Positions 8,129 through 17,076 of a stretch of DNA of 64,000 nt are shown here, piece by piece; position 1 is the stretch's first letter; each line of letters begins with the position of its first letter. The position numbers were made by a program, and so were the translations under genes. The notes under the pieces were generated by a model. It was not told the origin of the DNA. It saw only the letters and a list, made by a program, of their open reading frames with translations, and did no database searches. This DNA comes from Paramesorhizobium sp049065735 (GTDB lineage: Bacteria > Pseudomonadota > Alphaproteobacteria > Rhizobiales > Rhizobiaceae): positions 186,001 to 250,000 of the forward strand of contig NZ_JBAKHD010000001.1 of assembly GCF_049065735.1 (NCBI RefSeq). The letters run 5' to 3'.

Positions 8129-9676
8129 ATGCTCTCTGTGCCAGGTTCTATCGTCCGACAATTGTTCTTCTCCACGCTGACGGTCGCTGCGCTGGGCTTT
8201 CAGCCGGTTGCACCAGCGGATGCGCAGACCATCGCGCCGGGAGCCACTTCCGAAACCCAGGCGCCCGGCCGCGCCCCGCAGCAGCCGCCGCTCAAGCAGC
8301 CGGCCATCGCCACCGCTGAGGGCGTCAGCAATTTCAAGCTGGCCAACGGACTGGAAGTGGTCGTCATCCCCGATCACCGCGCGCCCGTCGTCACGCAGAT
8401 GATTTGGTACCATGTCGGCTCCGCCGACGAACCACCCGGCAAATCAGGCATTGCCCATTTCCTCGAGCACCTGATGTTCAAGGGCACAAAAAACCATCCC
8501 GAAGGCGAATATACCAAGAAGGTCGCGGAGATCGGCGGCCAGGAAAACGCCTTCACCTCCTATGATTACACCGCCTATTACCAGCAGGTCGCGCCCGGCG
8601 CGCTGGAGATGATTATGGGCTATGAGGCGGACCGGATGGAAAATCTGGTCCTCACCGACGATGTCGTCAACACCGAGCGCGACGTGGTGCTGGAAGAGCG
8701 CCGGATGCGCATCGATGGCGATCCGGGCGGCATTCTGGCGGAAGAGGCGATGGCCACGCTTTTCCAGAACAGCCCCTATCGCATCCCCGTCATCGGCTGG
8801 AAGCCGGAGATCGAGAAGCTCAATCTCAAGGATGCGCTCGATTTCTATCAGCGCTTCTATACGCCGAACAATGCGACGCTGATCATTTCGGGCGATGTCG
8901 ATCCCGACACGGTGCGCACCCTCGCGGAAAAGACCTATGGCAAGGTGCCGCGCCGTGCCGATCCGGGGCCTCGCATCCGCCCGCAGGAGCCGGAGCAGCG
9001 CACCCGCCGCACCGTCACGCTGAATGATGAGCGGGTCACGCAGCCGAGCTTCCGCAAGATGTGGGTCGTCCCGTCCTATGAGAATGCGAAGAAGCCCGGC
9101 GATGCCGAGGCGCTCGATCTCCTCGCCGAAATCCTTGGCGGCTCCATCCGCAGCCGGCTTTATCAGGAACTGGTGGTCAAGCAGGGCATTGCCGCCAGCG
9201 CCGGGGCCGATTATTCCGGCGATGCGCTCGATGACGGCATCTTCTCCGTCTATGGCGCGCCGCGCGGCAGCGCCTCGCTGGAAGAGGTCGAGGCGGCGGT
9301 CGATGGCGAAATCGGCCGTATCGTCAAGGAGGGCGTCACCGATACGGAACTCGCCCAGGCGCGCAACCGCTTCCTGAAGAGCGTCGTCTTCTCGCGTGAC
9401 AGCCAGATGGGCATGGCTCGCATCTATGGCTCGACGCTCGCCGTGGGCGGCACCGTCGATGACGTGCTGAAATGGCCTGACCACATCAAAGCGGTGACGA
9501 AGGAGCAGATCAAGGATGTCGCCGTCCGCTATCTCGTCAATGCCCGCTCGGTGACGAGCTATCTGCTGCCGCCGGCGGTCGAGCCCGAAAGCGCCCAGTC
9601 GAAGGGGGCGAGCGGAAACGTCGTTCCGCTCAAGCCGGGCCCGGTGGAAAATGGACCTGAAGGAGTGCAGAAGTGA
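8129..9676 (+). CDS. M16-family zinc metallopeptidase, active subunit
   Basis: Pitrilysin/insulinase-family peptidase of 515 residues with an N-terminal signal peptide, so probably periplasmic. The inverted zinc motif His110-Phe-Leu-Glu-His114 is intact, and the downstream ligand Glu lies in the Glu-Glu-Arg-Arg-Met-Arg segment. The C-terminal M16 domain follows and ends in a Pro-rich tail. The start could be ATG 8129 or GTG 8138, since an AAGG lies directly before 8129. The gene overlaps the next M16 gene in a GTGA motif; in M16B heterodimers one subunit carries the zinc site and the partner supplies the substrate-binding half. The substrate is unknown. Confidence 0.93.
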   Translation: MLSVPGSIVRQLFFSTLTVAALGFQPVAPADAQTIAPGATSETQAPGRAPQQPPLKQPAIATAEGVSNFKLANGLEVVVIPDHRAPVVTQMIWYHVGSADEPPGKSGIAHFLEHLMFKGTKNHPEGEYTKKVAEIGGQENAFTSYDYTAYYQQVAPGALEMIMGYEADRMENLVLTDDVVNTERDVVLEERRMRIDGDPGGILAEEAMATLFQNSPYRIPVIGWKPEIEKLNLKDALDFYQRFYTPNNATLIISGDVDPDTVRTLAEKTYGKVPRRADPGPRIRPQEPEQRTRRTVTLNDERVTQPSFRKMWVVPSYENAKKPGDAEALDLLAEILGGSIRSRLYQELVVKQGIAASAGADYSGDALDDGIFSVYGAPRGSASLEEVEAAVDGEIGRIVKEGVTDTELAQARNRFLKSVVFSRDSQMGMARIYGSTLAVGGTVDDVLKWPDHIKAVTKEQIKDVAVRYLVNARSVTSYLLPPAVEPESAQSKGASGNVVPLKPGPVENGPEGVQK

Positions 9677-10998
9677 ATATGACGGTTTCCTCGCTCCGCC
9701 GCCACGCCGGCTCGTTTCTCGGCGCCCTGTTCCTCACGCTGTTCTTCACCCTTCCGGGCGGCGCCGTCACCATTCAGGAGGTCGTAAGCCCCAAGGGCGT
9801 GCGCGCCTGGCTTGTGCAAGACGATTTCGTGCCGCTCGTCTCGATTCGTTTTTCCTGGAAGGGCGGCTCGACGCAGGACCCTCAGGGCAAGGAAGGGCTC
9901 GCCAATCTGATGACCGGCCTCTTCGACGAAGGCGCGGGCGATCTGCCCTCCGACGCCTATCAAGAGCGGCTCGATAATATCGGCGCGGAAATGAGCTTCT
10001 CGGAGACGCCTGACGATATCGACGGCTCCATGCGGATGCTCTCCGACAACCGCGACGCCGCCTTCGATCTTCTGGCGCTCGCCATCAACAAGCCGCGCTT
10101 CGATCAGGGGCCGGTGGACCGCATCCGCCAGCAGATCATCGCTAACATCAAGGCGTCGGAGCGCGACCCCAGCACCATCGCCGCGCAGAAATTCTCCGAG
10201 GCGCTCTACGGCAATCATCCCTATGCCCGCCGCGAGCAAGGGACGGAGCAGACGCTGCAGAGCATCACGCGCGACGATCTTCTCTCCTTCCACAAGAAGG
10301 TGCTCGCCCGCGACAACCTCACCATCGGCGTCGTCGGCGCGATCACGCCGGAACAGCTCGGCCCCTTGCTCGACAAGGTGTTCGGCAACCTGCCTGAGAA
10401 GGCCGACCTGACGCCCGTTCCGGAGGCGAAGCTGGCGCTAGGAGCCACCACCAGCATCAACTATCCGCTGCCGCAGACGTCGCTGGCACTGGTCTATCCC
10501 GGCGTTGCGCGCAAAGACCCGGATTTCTTCGCCGCCCACCTGATGAACCAGGTCTTGGGCGGCGGCTTCACCTCGCGCCTTTATACCGAGGTGCGCGAGA
10601 AACGCGGCCTTGCCTATTCGGTCTCGTCCTCGCTCATCAACCGCGACGACGCGCAGGCTCTGATGATCTCGACGGCAACCCGCCCCGACCAGGCGCAGGA
10701 AACGCTGAAGATCATCCGCGATCAGGTGAAGCGCATGGCGACGGACGGCCCGACCGCGGAGGAACTCGCCGCCGCCAAGAGCTATGTCATCGGCTCCTAC
10801 GCCATCAACAATCTCGATTCTTCCGGCAACATCGCCCGTACGCTGGTGGCGTTGCAGCAGGAGGGCCTCGGCCGCGATTATCTCGACAAGCGCGACGGGC
10901 TCATAAATTCTGTCACACTCGATCAGGTAAAAGCAGTGGCGAAGCGCCTGCTCAGCGCCGACCCGGCGATTCTGATGGTGGGGCCGGCGCAGTCGTAA
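9673..10998 (+). CDS. M16-family peptidase-like protein, degenerate subunit
   Basis: A 441-residue M16 protein with a signal peptide. At the position of the zinc motif it reads Ala-Asn-Leu-Met-Thr-Gly-Leu-Phe-Asp-Glu-Gly, so both histidines are missing and it cannot bind catalytic zinc in the usual way. The C-terminal half, with Gly-Gly-Gly-Phe-Thr-Ser-Arg-Leu-Tyr and Arg-Glu-Lys-Arg-Gly-Leu-Ala-Tyr, is well kept, as in the non-catalytic partner of two-subunit M16B enzymes. GTG 9673 is preferred over ATG 9679 because AAGGAG at 9660-9665 has ideal spacing to it. It forms an operon with the active subunit upstream. A family A repeat starts 13 bases after the stop. Confidence 0.9.
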   Translation: MNMTVSSLRRHAGSFLGALFLTLFFTLPGGAVTIQEVVSPKGVRAWLVQDDFVPLVSIRFSWKGGSTQDPQGKEGLANLMTGLFDEGAGDLPSDAYQERLDNIGAEMSFSETPDDIDGSMRMLSDNRDAAFDLLALAINKPRFDQGPVDRIRQQIIANIKASERDPSTIAAQKFSEALYGNHPYARREQGTEQTLQSITRDDLLSFHKKVLARDNLTIGVVGAITPEQLGPLLDKVFGNLPEKADLTPVPEAKLALGATTSINYPLPQTSLALVYPGVARKDPDFFAAHLMNQVLGGGFTSRLYTEVREKRGLAYSVSSSLINRDDAQALMISTATRPDQAQETLKIIRDQVKRMATDGPTAEELAAAKSYVIGSYAINNLDSSGNIARTLVALQQEGLGRDYLDKRDGLINSVTLDQVKAVAKRLLSADPAILMVGPAQS

Positions 10999-11011
10999 GA
11001 GAGTTAATTGG

Positions 11012-11196
11012 AGACGCTGGCGGCTTCGCGCCCTCCTTCCCCCTTGCGGGGAGGGTGGCCCGAAGGGTCGGGTGGGGGTGGTGACGTTTGCGCCAATTTC
11101 TCCAGCAAAAGCGCAAACGTCACCACCCCCATCCGCCCGCTAACGCGGGCACCTTCCCCGCAAGGGGGAAGGAGGGTGTGAACCCGCCAGCGTTTC
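11012..11196. repeat. Family A palindromic element, copy 2
   Basis: Longest copy: the outer arms continue into ACGCTGGCGG and CCGCCAGCGT. The left half carries the CCCGA/TCGGG hairpin, the right half GCCCGC-taac-GCGGGC. The inner stem GACGTTTGCGC/GCGCAAACGTC is kept, with a different loop from copies 1 and 4. It fills the gap between the M16 and patatin genes. Confidence 0.9.
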
Positions 11197-11221
11197 TAAA
11201 ACTGCTTCAAGGGACGCGACG

Positions 11222-12091
11222 ATGACCTTTCAGGCTCCAAAACCCCTTCCAACCACCCCCCGCGTCGCAATCGCCTTCGGCGGCGGCGGGGCGCGGGGCC
11301 TCGCCCATGTCAACGTCATCGAGGCGCTGAATGAATTGGGCATTCGCCCGGTGGCGATTGCCGGTTCCTCCATCGGCGCGATCGTTGGGGCGGGCATGGC
11401 CGCCGGCATGACGGGCAGCGAGATCAGGGATTATTGCAGCGCCACGCTCGCCAACCGCGCCGAGGTCGCCGCCCGCATGTGGAAAACGCGGCCTGCGAGC
11501 TTCGCTGAAATCCTCTCGGGCGGCATCCGGGTTGCGCAGTTCAACATCGAGAAGATCCTCCGCGCCTTCCTGCCCGAGCGCCTGCCGGAGACGTTCGAGG
11601 AGCTGGAAATCCCGCTCGCGGTCACTGCAACCGATTTCTACGGCCAGCAATGCGCCATCCTCGAAAGCGGCGACCTGATTTCGGCGCTCGCCGCCTCCGC
11701 CGCCATCCCCGCGCTCTTCCGCCCGGTGCTGCGCGACGGGCGCATTCTGATCGACGGCGGCATCTGCAATCCGGTTCCGTTCGAGCTGCTGGAGGAAAAG
11801 GCCGATATCGTCATCGCCGTCGATGTGGTGGGCGGCCCGGTGGGCGATGGGACGAAGATGCCGTCCTCCATCGACGCCATGTTCGGCGCGACACAATTGA
11901 TGATGCAGTCGATCATCGCCACGAAATTGAAGACGGTGCGCCCGGTCATCCTCCTGCGCCCGGAGGTCTCCCATTATGGCGTCCTCGACTTCCTGCGTGC
12001 CGAGCAGATATTGACCGAGACGGCCAGCGTGAAGGACGATCTGAAGCGGGCGATGGATGCGGCGGTGACGTTCAAGGCGGCAGGGGAATAG
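11222..12091 (+). CDS. Patatin-like phospholipase/esterase (RssA/NTE type)
   Basis: A 289-residue serine hydrolase of the patatin family. The oxyanion-hole motif Gly20-Gly-Gly-Gly-Ala-Arg-Gly26, the nucleophile elbow Gly48-Ser-Ser50-Ile-Gly52 and the dyad Asp178 in Asp-Gly-Gly are all in place, so it is predicted active. There is no signal peptide, which suggests a cytoplasmic or membrane-associated enzyme acting on lysophospholipids or acyl esters. The ATG follows a family A repeat by about 25 bases, with AAGGGACG as a possible ribosome binding site. It is convergent with the KefC-type gene across a family C repeat. The true substrate is unknown. Confidence 0.9.
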   Translation: MTFQAPKPLPTTPRVAIAFGGGGARGLAHVNVIEALNELGIRPVAIAGSSIGAIVGAGMAAGMTGSEIRDYCSATLANRAEVAARMWKTRPASFAEILSGGIRVAQFNIEKILRAFLPERLPETFEELEIPLAVTATDFYGQQCAILESGDLISALAASAAIPALFRPVLRDGRILIDGGICNPVPFELLEEKADIVIAVDVVGGPVGDGTKMPSSIDAMFGATQLMMQSIIATKLKTVRPVILLRPEVSHYGVLDFLRAEQILTETASVKDDLKRAMDAAVTFKAAGE

Positions 12092-12187
12092 GAAAGCATA
12101 TTTCTCACTCCCGTTCCCCATGAGAGCGGTTCATGTTTTGACTAAATCACCTGAATTCCGCTTTGGGACCATTGTTGTCGTGGAGAG

Positions 12188-12350
12188 GTAGAGGAATGGA
12201 TCCCAGTGACAAGCACTGGGATGACGGGTTGCTTTGCTGTTAGCAAGCCAACCTCCACCCTCTCTGCTTGGCAGAAGCATCTCCCACAATGAACAAAAAC
12301 ATCTCCACTGCGTCATCCCAGTGCTTGTCACTGGGATCCATGCCTCTACG
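12188..12350. repeat. Family C palindromic element, copy 1 (variant arms)
   Basis: Two inverted halves, each with its own hairpin CCCAGTG-acaag-CACTGGG inside conserved flanks (ATGGAT and ATGACG). The other three copies have TCCTGTG/CACAGGA arms instead, so both arm strands changed together. It lies between the convergent patatin and antiporter genes; no gene is seen in 12092-12398. Confidence 0.9.
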
Positions 12351-12398
12351 ATGACGTAGCCGCAACGATAAAGAATGAGCCAGCTGATGCTCCCTTAA

Positions 12399-14252
12399 CT
12401 ACTCCGCCGGCTCCAGTTCGCCCTTCGCCACGCTTGGCCCCATATCCGGCGCGGGGGCCAGCGTTTCCTCGGTCATCTTGTCGAGCGGCTTCGCTTCACG
12501 GACGGGCTTCGTCAGCGGCTCCGGCGTCACCGGCTTGTTGAAGAGGAGGTGCCGCCCAGCGAGAATGCCCTCGGTGGCCTGAACCCGCAGCCGGTCCTCG
12601 TCGCGGCGGCGCACGTCCTCGGTGATCGCAGCGGCGAGGTCTTCACCGATATCGAGCCGCTCCAATATCTTGCGCCCGAACAGAAGGCCCGATTCGAACG
12701 TCTCGCGCAGCTCATAATCCACTTCCTTCGCCCGAAGCTGCAAGGTGTGCTCACGGTCGTAGGAGCGCACGAAGAGCTTCACATCGGGGAAATCCGTCTG
12801 GATGAGATCGACAATGCGGTTGGTCACTTCCTTCTTCTGGGTCGCAACCGCGACGATCTTCGCCCGCCTTATGCCCGCCGCCTCCAGCACATCCTTGCGC
12901 GTACCGTCCCCGAAATAAATGCGGAAGCCGAACTTGCCCGCCGCGCGGATGCGGTTGGCCGAAATGTCGATAACAGTCACGTCGATGCCGCCCGCCAGCA
13001 GGATCTGCGCCGCGATCTGCCCATAGCGCGAGAAGCCGATGATGAGGACATCCGCGCCCGCGCCGTCGAAATCCTCCTCCAGCACTTCCTCCCGGTCCTT
13101 GGAAAGCAGCCGGTTGCCGAGCGCCACGGAAAGCGGCGTCAGCGCCATGGAGATGGTCACCGCGGCGACGAGCTGCGAAGCGAGCGACTGGGTGATGATC
13201 GCGGCGGCGGAGGCCGCCGTGAACAGCACGAAGGCGAATTCGCCGCCCTGCGGCAGCAGGAACGCGACGCGCACCGCGTCATTGTGGCTGGAGCGGAAGA
13301 GCCGGCACAGCACATAGACGATCGCCGCCTTCACAATCATGAAGACGGGGACGGCGAGGAGAATCTCAAGCCAGTTCTCGGCGACGACCTTGAGATTGAG
13401 CGACAGTCCGACCGCGACGAAGAAAAGGCCGAGCAACAGCCCGCGGAAGGGCTCGATATCCGCTTCCAGCTCATGCCGGTAGGAGGATTCGGCCAGAAGC
13501 ACGCCCGCTATGAATGCGCCCATCGCCATGGAGAGCCCCGCCGCCTGCATCAGCATGGCAGAGCCCAGCACCACGAACAGCGCAGCGGCGATCATCACCT
13601 CCCGCGCGCCCGTATTGGCGATGATCCGGAACATCGGGTTCAGCAGATAGCGCCCGGCAATGATCAGCGCGCCCAAGGCCACGAGCGCGCCCGCGAACTC
13701 GAAGCCTGTTTCGCCCTGCGGCGTTCCCTGCGGCGAAAGCAGCGGAACCATCGCCAGGATCGGCACGATGGCGAGATCCTGGAAAAGCAGGATGGAAAAG
13801 GCCCGCTGGCCGTGCTTGCGGTTGGTCTCGGCGCGGTCCTCCAGCACCTGCATGGCAAAGGCGGTGGAAGACAGCGCAAGGCCGAAGCCGATGATGACGG
13901 AGGCGTTGAACGGTATTTTGGCCAGATAATAGGCAAGGTAGGTCAGCGCCGTGCCGGACCACAGCACCTGCAGGAGCCCGAGGCCGAAGATCGAATGCCG
14001 GAGCGACCAGAGCCGCGACGGCTTCAATTCAAGCCCGATGATGAACAGCAGGAAGACGACGCCCAGCTCGGAGAAATGCAGGAAGTTTTCCCCATCGATG
14101 ATGAGGCTCGCCACCGGGCCGATAACGATGCCCGCCGCAAGGTACCCCAGCACCGTGCCAAGGCCGAATCGCTTGAACAGCGGGGCAGCCACGATCGCGC
14201 CGCCAAGCAGCATCAACGACTGGAAATAGAGCGTTCCGCCTTCCGAAACCAT
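12399..14252 (-). CDS. CPA2-family monovalent cation/proton antiporter with TrkA-N domain (KefB/KefC type)
   Basis: A 617-residue inner-membrane protein. The N-terminal two thirds is a run of about 12-13 hydrophobic segments typical of Na+/H+-exchanger-fold CPA2 proteins (Gly-Tyr-Leu-Ala-Ala-Gly-Ile-Val-Ile-Gly-Pro near the start). It is followed by a cytoplasmic RCK/TrkA-N Rossmann domain (Leu-Ile-Ile-Gly-Phe-Ser-Arg-Tyr-Gly-Gln, then Gly-Asp-Gly-Thr-Arg). ATG 14252 is chosen because the upstream in-frame extension is hydrophilic and unrelated. The likely role is potassium efflux coupled to proton uptake during electrophile or pH stress. No ancillary KefF/KefG gene is adjacent. The C-terminal 60 residues are Pro/Glu-rich and probably disordered. 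Confidence 0.93.
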   Translation of the reverse strand: MVSEGGTLYFQSLMLLGGAIVAAPLFKRFGLGTVLGYLAAGIVIGPVASLIIDGENFLHFSELGVVFLLFIIGLELKPSRLWSLRHSIFGLGLLQVLWSGTALTYLAYYLAKIPFNASVIIGFGLALSSTAFAMQVLEDRAETNRKHGQRAFSILLFQDLAIVPILAMVPLLSPQGTPQGETGFEFAGALVALGALIIAGRYLLNPMFRIIANTGAREVMIAAALFVVLGSAMLMQAAGLSMAMGAFIAGVLLAESSYRHELEADIEPFRGLLLGLFFVAVGLSLNLKVVAENWLEILLAVPVFMIVKAAIVYVLCRLFRSSHNDAVRVAFLLPQGGEFAFVLFTAASAAAIITQSLASQLVAAVTISMALTPLSVALGNRLLSKDREEVLEEDFDGAGADVLIIGFSRYGQIAAQILLAGGIDVTVIDISANRIRAAGKFGFRIYFGDGTRKDVLEAAGIRRAKIVAVATQKKEVTNRIVDLIQTDFPDVKLFVRSYDREHTLQLRAKEVDYELRETFESGLLFGRKILERLDIGEDLAAAITEDVRRRDEDRLRVQATEGILAGRHLLFNKPVTPEPLTKPVREAKPLDKMTEETLAPAPDMGPSVAKGELEPAE

Positions 14253-14436
14253 GCATAGTCCTGAATCTTGATTTGAAAAGGAATCTTGGCAATCGCCTTG
14301 AAGCACCCGATATTGCACCATATAGGAAGATTGTGGGCGGAATTTAAACCGCGCGAAATATTTCTTGGCCGTTTTTCGGCCTGCCTTAGAAGGCCGAGAG
14401 AACATTAAAATGGAAACGGTCTACATCCGGCCAATA

Positions 14437-14595
14437 ACCCCCCTCTGCCCTGCCGGGCATCTCCCCCTCAAGGGGGGAGATTGGCCTTCATTAATGACGG
14501 CGCTCAATTCTGCGACGCTGACGGTTAGCGAAAGCGGAACTCCCATCCAATCTCCCCCCTTGAGGGGGAGATGCCCGGCAGGACAGAGGGGGGTG
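14437..14595. repeat. Family B palindromic element, copy 1
   Basis: Arms of about 47 nt (CCCCCCTCTGCCCTGCCGGG and onward, ending in a CCCTCAAGGGGGGAG segment) face their near-perfect reverse complement around a 60-nt unrelated centre. It lies between the divergent KefC-type and pmbA genes; the gap 14253-14617 holds no gene. Confidence 0.92.
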
Positions 14596-14617
14596 TCACG
14601 CGCGCTGCCATATAAGT

Positions 14618-15976
14618 ATGGGCCATTTTGACATGGATGCTCAAACACATTCCAGCCAATTGGCTGAAAAGGCCGCTTCGCTCGTGGAAGCCGCCCGCCG
14701 CGCTGGGGCAGATAGCGCCGATGCAGTGGTTCAGCGCTCGCGCTCTACCAGCATCACCGTCCGGCTCGGCAAGGTCGAGGAGACGCAGGCCTCCGAAAGC
14801 GATGCCTTTGCGCTTCGCGTCTTCGTCGGGAGGCGGATTGCGAGCGTGTCCGCCGATATGGGCGCCGATCCGGCGGCGCTGGCGGAGCGCGCTGTCGCCA
14901 TGGCCAAGGTCTCGCCCGAAGACCCCTATGAGGGGCTCGCGCCCAAGGAGAAACTCGTCAGCGCCCCGCGCGACCTCGATCTATACGACCCCACTGAAGT
15001 GGGTGCCGCCGAACTGACCGCCAATGCCCTTGCGGCGGAGGACGCGACGCTCGCCGTCAGCGGCGTCACCAATTCCAGCGGCGCCTCCAGCTGGGCGGGC
15101 CTTGGCGGCATGGTTCTGGTCACCTCCGAAGGCTTCGTCGGCCATTACGCCGCCACCCATTTCGGCATATCGGCCAGCGCCGTCGCCGGATCAGGCACGG
15201 CCATGGAGCGCGACTATGATTTCACCTCGCGCCAGCATTACGCCGCGCTTGCCGATGCCGCCGCCATCGGCCGCAATGCCGGGGAGCGCGCGGTGCGGCG
15301 CCTCGGCGCGCGCAAGGCCAAGACCGGACCCGTCACCGTGGTGTTCGACCCGCGCGTGGCGCGCGGCATGGCGGGCCATCTCGCCGGGGCCATCAATGGC
15401 GCCTCGGTCGCCCGCAAGACCAGCTTCCTTAAGGGTTCCATGGGCAAGCAGGTGCTGAAGGCCGGAGTTTCCGCCACCGACGACCCGCTGCGCATCCGTG
15501 GTGCGGCATCCCGCCCGTTCGACGGTGAGGGCATCGAAGGGCAAAGGCTTGTCATGGTCGAGGACGGCGTGCTGAAGCACTGGTTCCTTTCCTCCTCCAC
15601 AGCCAAGGAGCTGGGACTCGAGACCAACGGGCGTGGCGTGCGCTCCGGCTCGACGGTCGTGCCGGCTTCAACCAACTTTGCCATCGAGCCCGGCGAGCGC
15701 TCGCCGGAAGACCTCATCCGCGATGTCGGCACCGGCTTTTACGTCACCGAAGTGTTCGGCCAGGGCGTCGACATGATCACCGGCCAATATAGCCGCGGCG
15801 CTTCCGGCTTCTGGATCGAGAATGGCGAGCTTGCCTATCCCGTGAGCGAGGTCACCATCGCGTCGAACCTCAAGGACATGTTTCTCAACATGACGCCGGC
15901 AAACGATATCGACCGCAATTTCGGCACCGCCGCGCCGACCCTCGTCGTGGAAGGCATGACCCTTGCAGGAAATTGA
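14618..15976 (+). CDS. pmbA: TldD/PmbA-family metalloprotease subunit (PmbA/TldE)
   Basis: A 452-residue protein of the TldD/PmbA family, whose two subunits form a heterodimeric protease that degrades unfolded peptides and matures some microcins and modified peptides. The N-terminal repeat domain (Ala-Asp-Ser-Ala-Asp-Ala-Val-Val-Gln-Arg-Ser) and the C-terminal domain (Glu-Val-Phe-Gly-Gln-Gly-Val-Asp) match PmbA rather than TldD, which carries the metal-binding HExxxH. A second start at ATG 14633 is equally possible; neither has a clear ribosome binding site. It is the first gene of the envelope cluster, and its last 14 bases overlap the next gene. Confidence 0.93.
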   Translation: MGHFDMDAQTHSSQLAEKAASLVEAARRAGADSADAVVQRSRSTSITVRLGKVEETQASESDAFALRVFVGRRIASVSADMGADPAALAERAVAMAKVSPEDPYEGLAPKEKLVSAPRDLDLYDPTEVGAAELTANALAAEDATLAVSGVTNSSGASSWAGLGGMVLVTSEGFVGHYAATHFGISASAVAGSGTAMERDYDFTSRQHYAALADAAAIGRNAGERAVRRLGARKAKTGPVTVVFDPRVARGMAGHLAGAINGASVARKTSFLKGSMGKQVLKAGVSATDDPLRIRGAASRPFDGEGIEGQRLVMVEDGVLKHWFLSSSTAKELGLETNGRGVRSGSTVVPASTNFAIEPGERSPEDLIRDVGTGFYVTEVFGQGVDMITGQYSRGASGFWIENGELAYPVSEVTIASNLKDMFLNMTPANDIDRNFGTAAPTLVVEGMTLAGN

Positions 15977-16772
15977 GACTTTCGCATCGCTTGAAGAGGA
16001 ACTGGCCCTCATCCGCTCCGCCGCCGAGGAGGCGGGACGCATCGCCATGCGTTATTTCGGCCAAAACCCGGAAGTCTGGCTCAAGGAAGGCCAGTCGCCG
16101 GTGAGCGAGGCCGACATGGCCGTCGACGCCTTCTTGAAGGACGCGCTTCTGTCGGCCCGGCCGGGTTATGGCTGGATTTCCGAGGAGACGGCGGATGAGC
16201 GCGCGGCGGCCCATCGCCGCCGCGTCTTCGTGGTCGATCCTATCGACGGCACCCGCGCTTTCATCGGCGGCAAGGACCAATGGTGCGTCAGCATCGGCCT
16301 CGCCGAGGATGGCCGCCCCGTGGCAGGCGTGCTCGAAAACCCGGTGCGCGGCGAGACGTTTGAGGCCCGGCTCGGCGGCGGCGCATACCAGAACGGCGAG
16401 GCCATAAGCGTGGGCCGCACCGCCGAGCAAAGCCCGCTCAAAATTTCCATGGCGCGCGCGGCGCTGGATCTCCTGCCGCAGGATTTTCGCGCCCGCGTCG
16501 AGACTTATCCTTATGTCCCCTCGCTCGCCTACCGCCTCGCCATGGTCGCGCGCGGCGAGATCGCGGGCACATTCGTGCGGCCCAATTCGCATGACTGGGA
16601 TCTGGCGGCGGCGGACCTCATTTTATCGGAAGCAGGCGGCGCTGTCGTCACCGTCAATGGCGAGCGGCTCCTTTATGGCGGCCCCACGCGCAAGCAGGGC
16701 GCGCTTGTGGCGGCAAGCGGCCATCTTCTTGACGAGATGTTGGGTGTTGTGGCGCGCACGGCGTTCGGCTAA
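15963..16772 (+). CDS. Inositol monophosphatase-family phosphatase (CysQ/SuhB-like)
   Basis: A 269-residue Mg2+-dependent phosphatase. The metal-binding motif Asp92-Pro-Ile-Asp95-Gly-Thr97, the upstream Glu74-Glu75 pair and the C-terminal Trp-Asp-Leu-Ala-Ala-Ala-Asp are all present. Substrate could be 3'(2'),5'-bisphosphate nucleotides (CysQ), inositol phosphates or fructose 1,6-bisphosphate; sequence alone does not decide. The first in-frame start is TTG 15963 inside the end of pmbA; it gives the natural N-terminus, because the next Met is at residue 29 inside helix 1. The overlap with pmbA and 37-base gap to the DUF4170 gene suggest one transcript. Confidence 0.92.
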   Translation: MQEIETFASLEEELALIRSAAEEAGRIAMRYFGQNPEVWLKEGQSPVSEADMAVDAFLKDALLSARPGYGWISEETADERAAAHRRRVFVVDPIDGTRAFIGGKDQWCVSIGLAEDGRPVAGVLENPVRGETFEARLGGGAYQNGEAISVGRTAEQSPLKISMARAALDLLPQDFRARVETYPYVPSLAYRLAMVARGEIAGTFVRPNSHDWDLAAADLILSEAGGAVVTVNGERLLYGGPTRKQGALVAASGHLLDEMLGVVARTAFG

Positions 16773-16809
16773 AGCTGCCGGACATTTCATCTGGTTAGGG
16801 ATTGTGATC

Positions 16810-17064
16810 ATGAGCGCAGACGGCGAAGGCAAAAAACAGCTTCTTCATCTTGTTTTCGGCGGAGAACTGACGACCTTGACCGGCCTGGAGTTCCGCGATT
16901 TGAGTGAGCTGGATATCGTCGGCATCTACCCGGATTACGAATCGGCGAAGACCGCGTGGAAGGCGAAGGCGCAACAGACGGTGGACAATGCGCATATGCG
17001 CTATTTCATCGTGCATCTGCACCGCCTTCTCGACCCGGCCAGTGTTGCCGGAAACGCAGGCTGA
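16810..17064 (+). CDS. DUF4170 family protein
   Basis: An 84-residue acidic protein with an N-terminal beta segment (Leu-Leu-His-Leu-Val-Phe-Gly-Gly-Glu-Leu), a central Tyr-Pro-Asp-Tyr-Glu-Ser-Ala-Lys-Thr-Ala-Trp-Lys helix and a C-terminal His-Met-Arg-Tyr-Phe-Ile-Val-His-Leu-His-Arg-Leu-Leu. This is the pattern of DUF4170, found next to lipid A genes in many alphaproteobacteria; its role is not known to me. ATG 16810 is preferred over GTG 16804. It sits between the phosphatase and the DUF374 acyltransferase with short gaps, so it probably shares their transcript. Confidence 0.85.
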   Translation: MSADGEGKKQLLHLVFGGELTTLTGLEFRDLSELDIVGIYPDYESAKTAWKAKAQQTVDNAHMRYFIVHLHRLLDPASVAGNAG

Positions 17065-17076
17065 CGCCTGGAAAGC

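Noticed and set aside
12549..14258. 569-residue + strand ORF opposite the KefC-type gene
   Set aside because: A GC-rich antisense shadow rich in Arg, Asp, Gln and His with no family pattern, lying wholly within a well-supported transporter gene.
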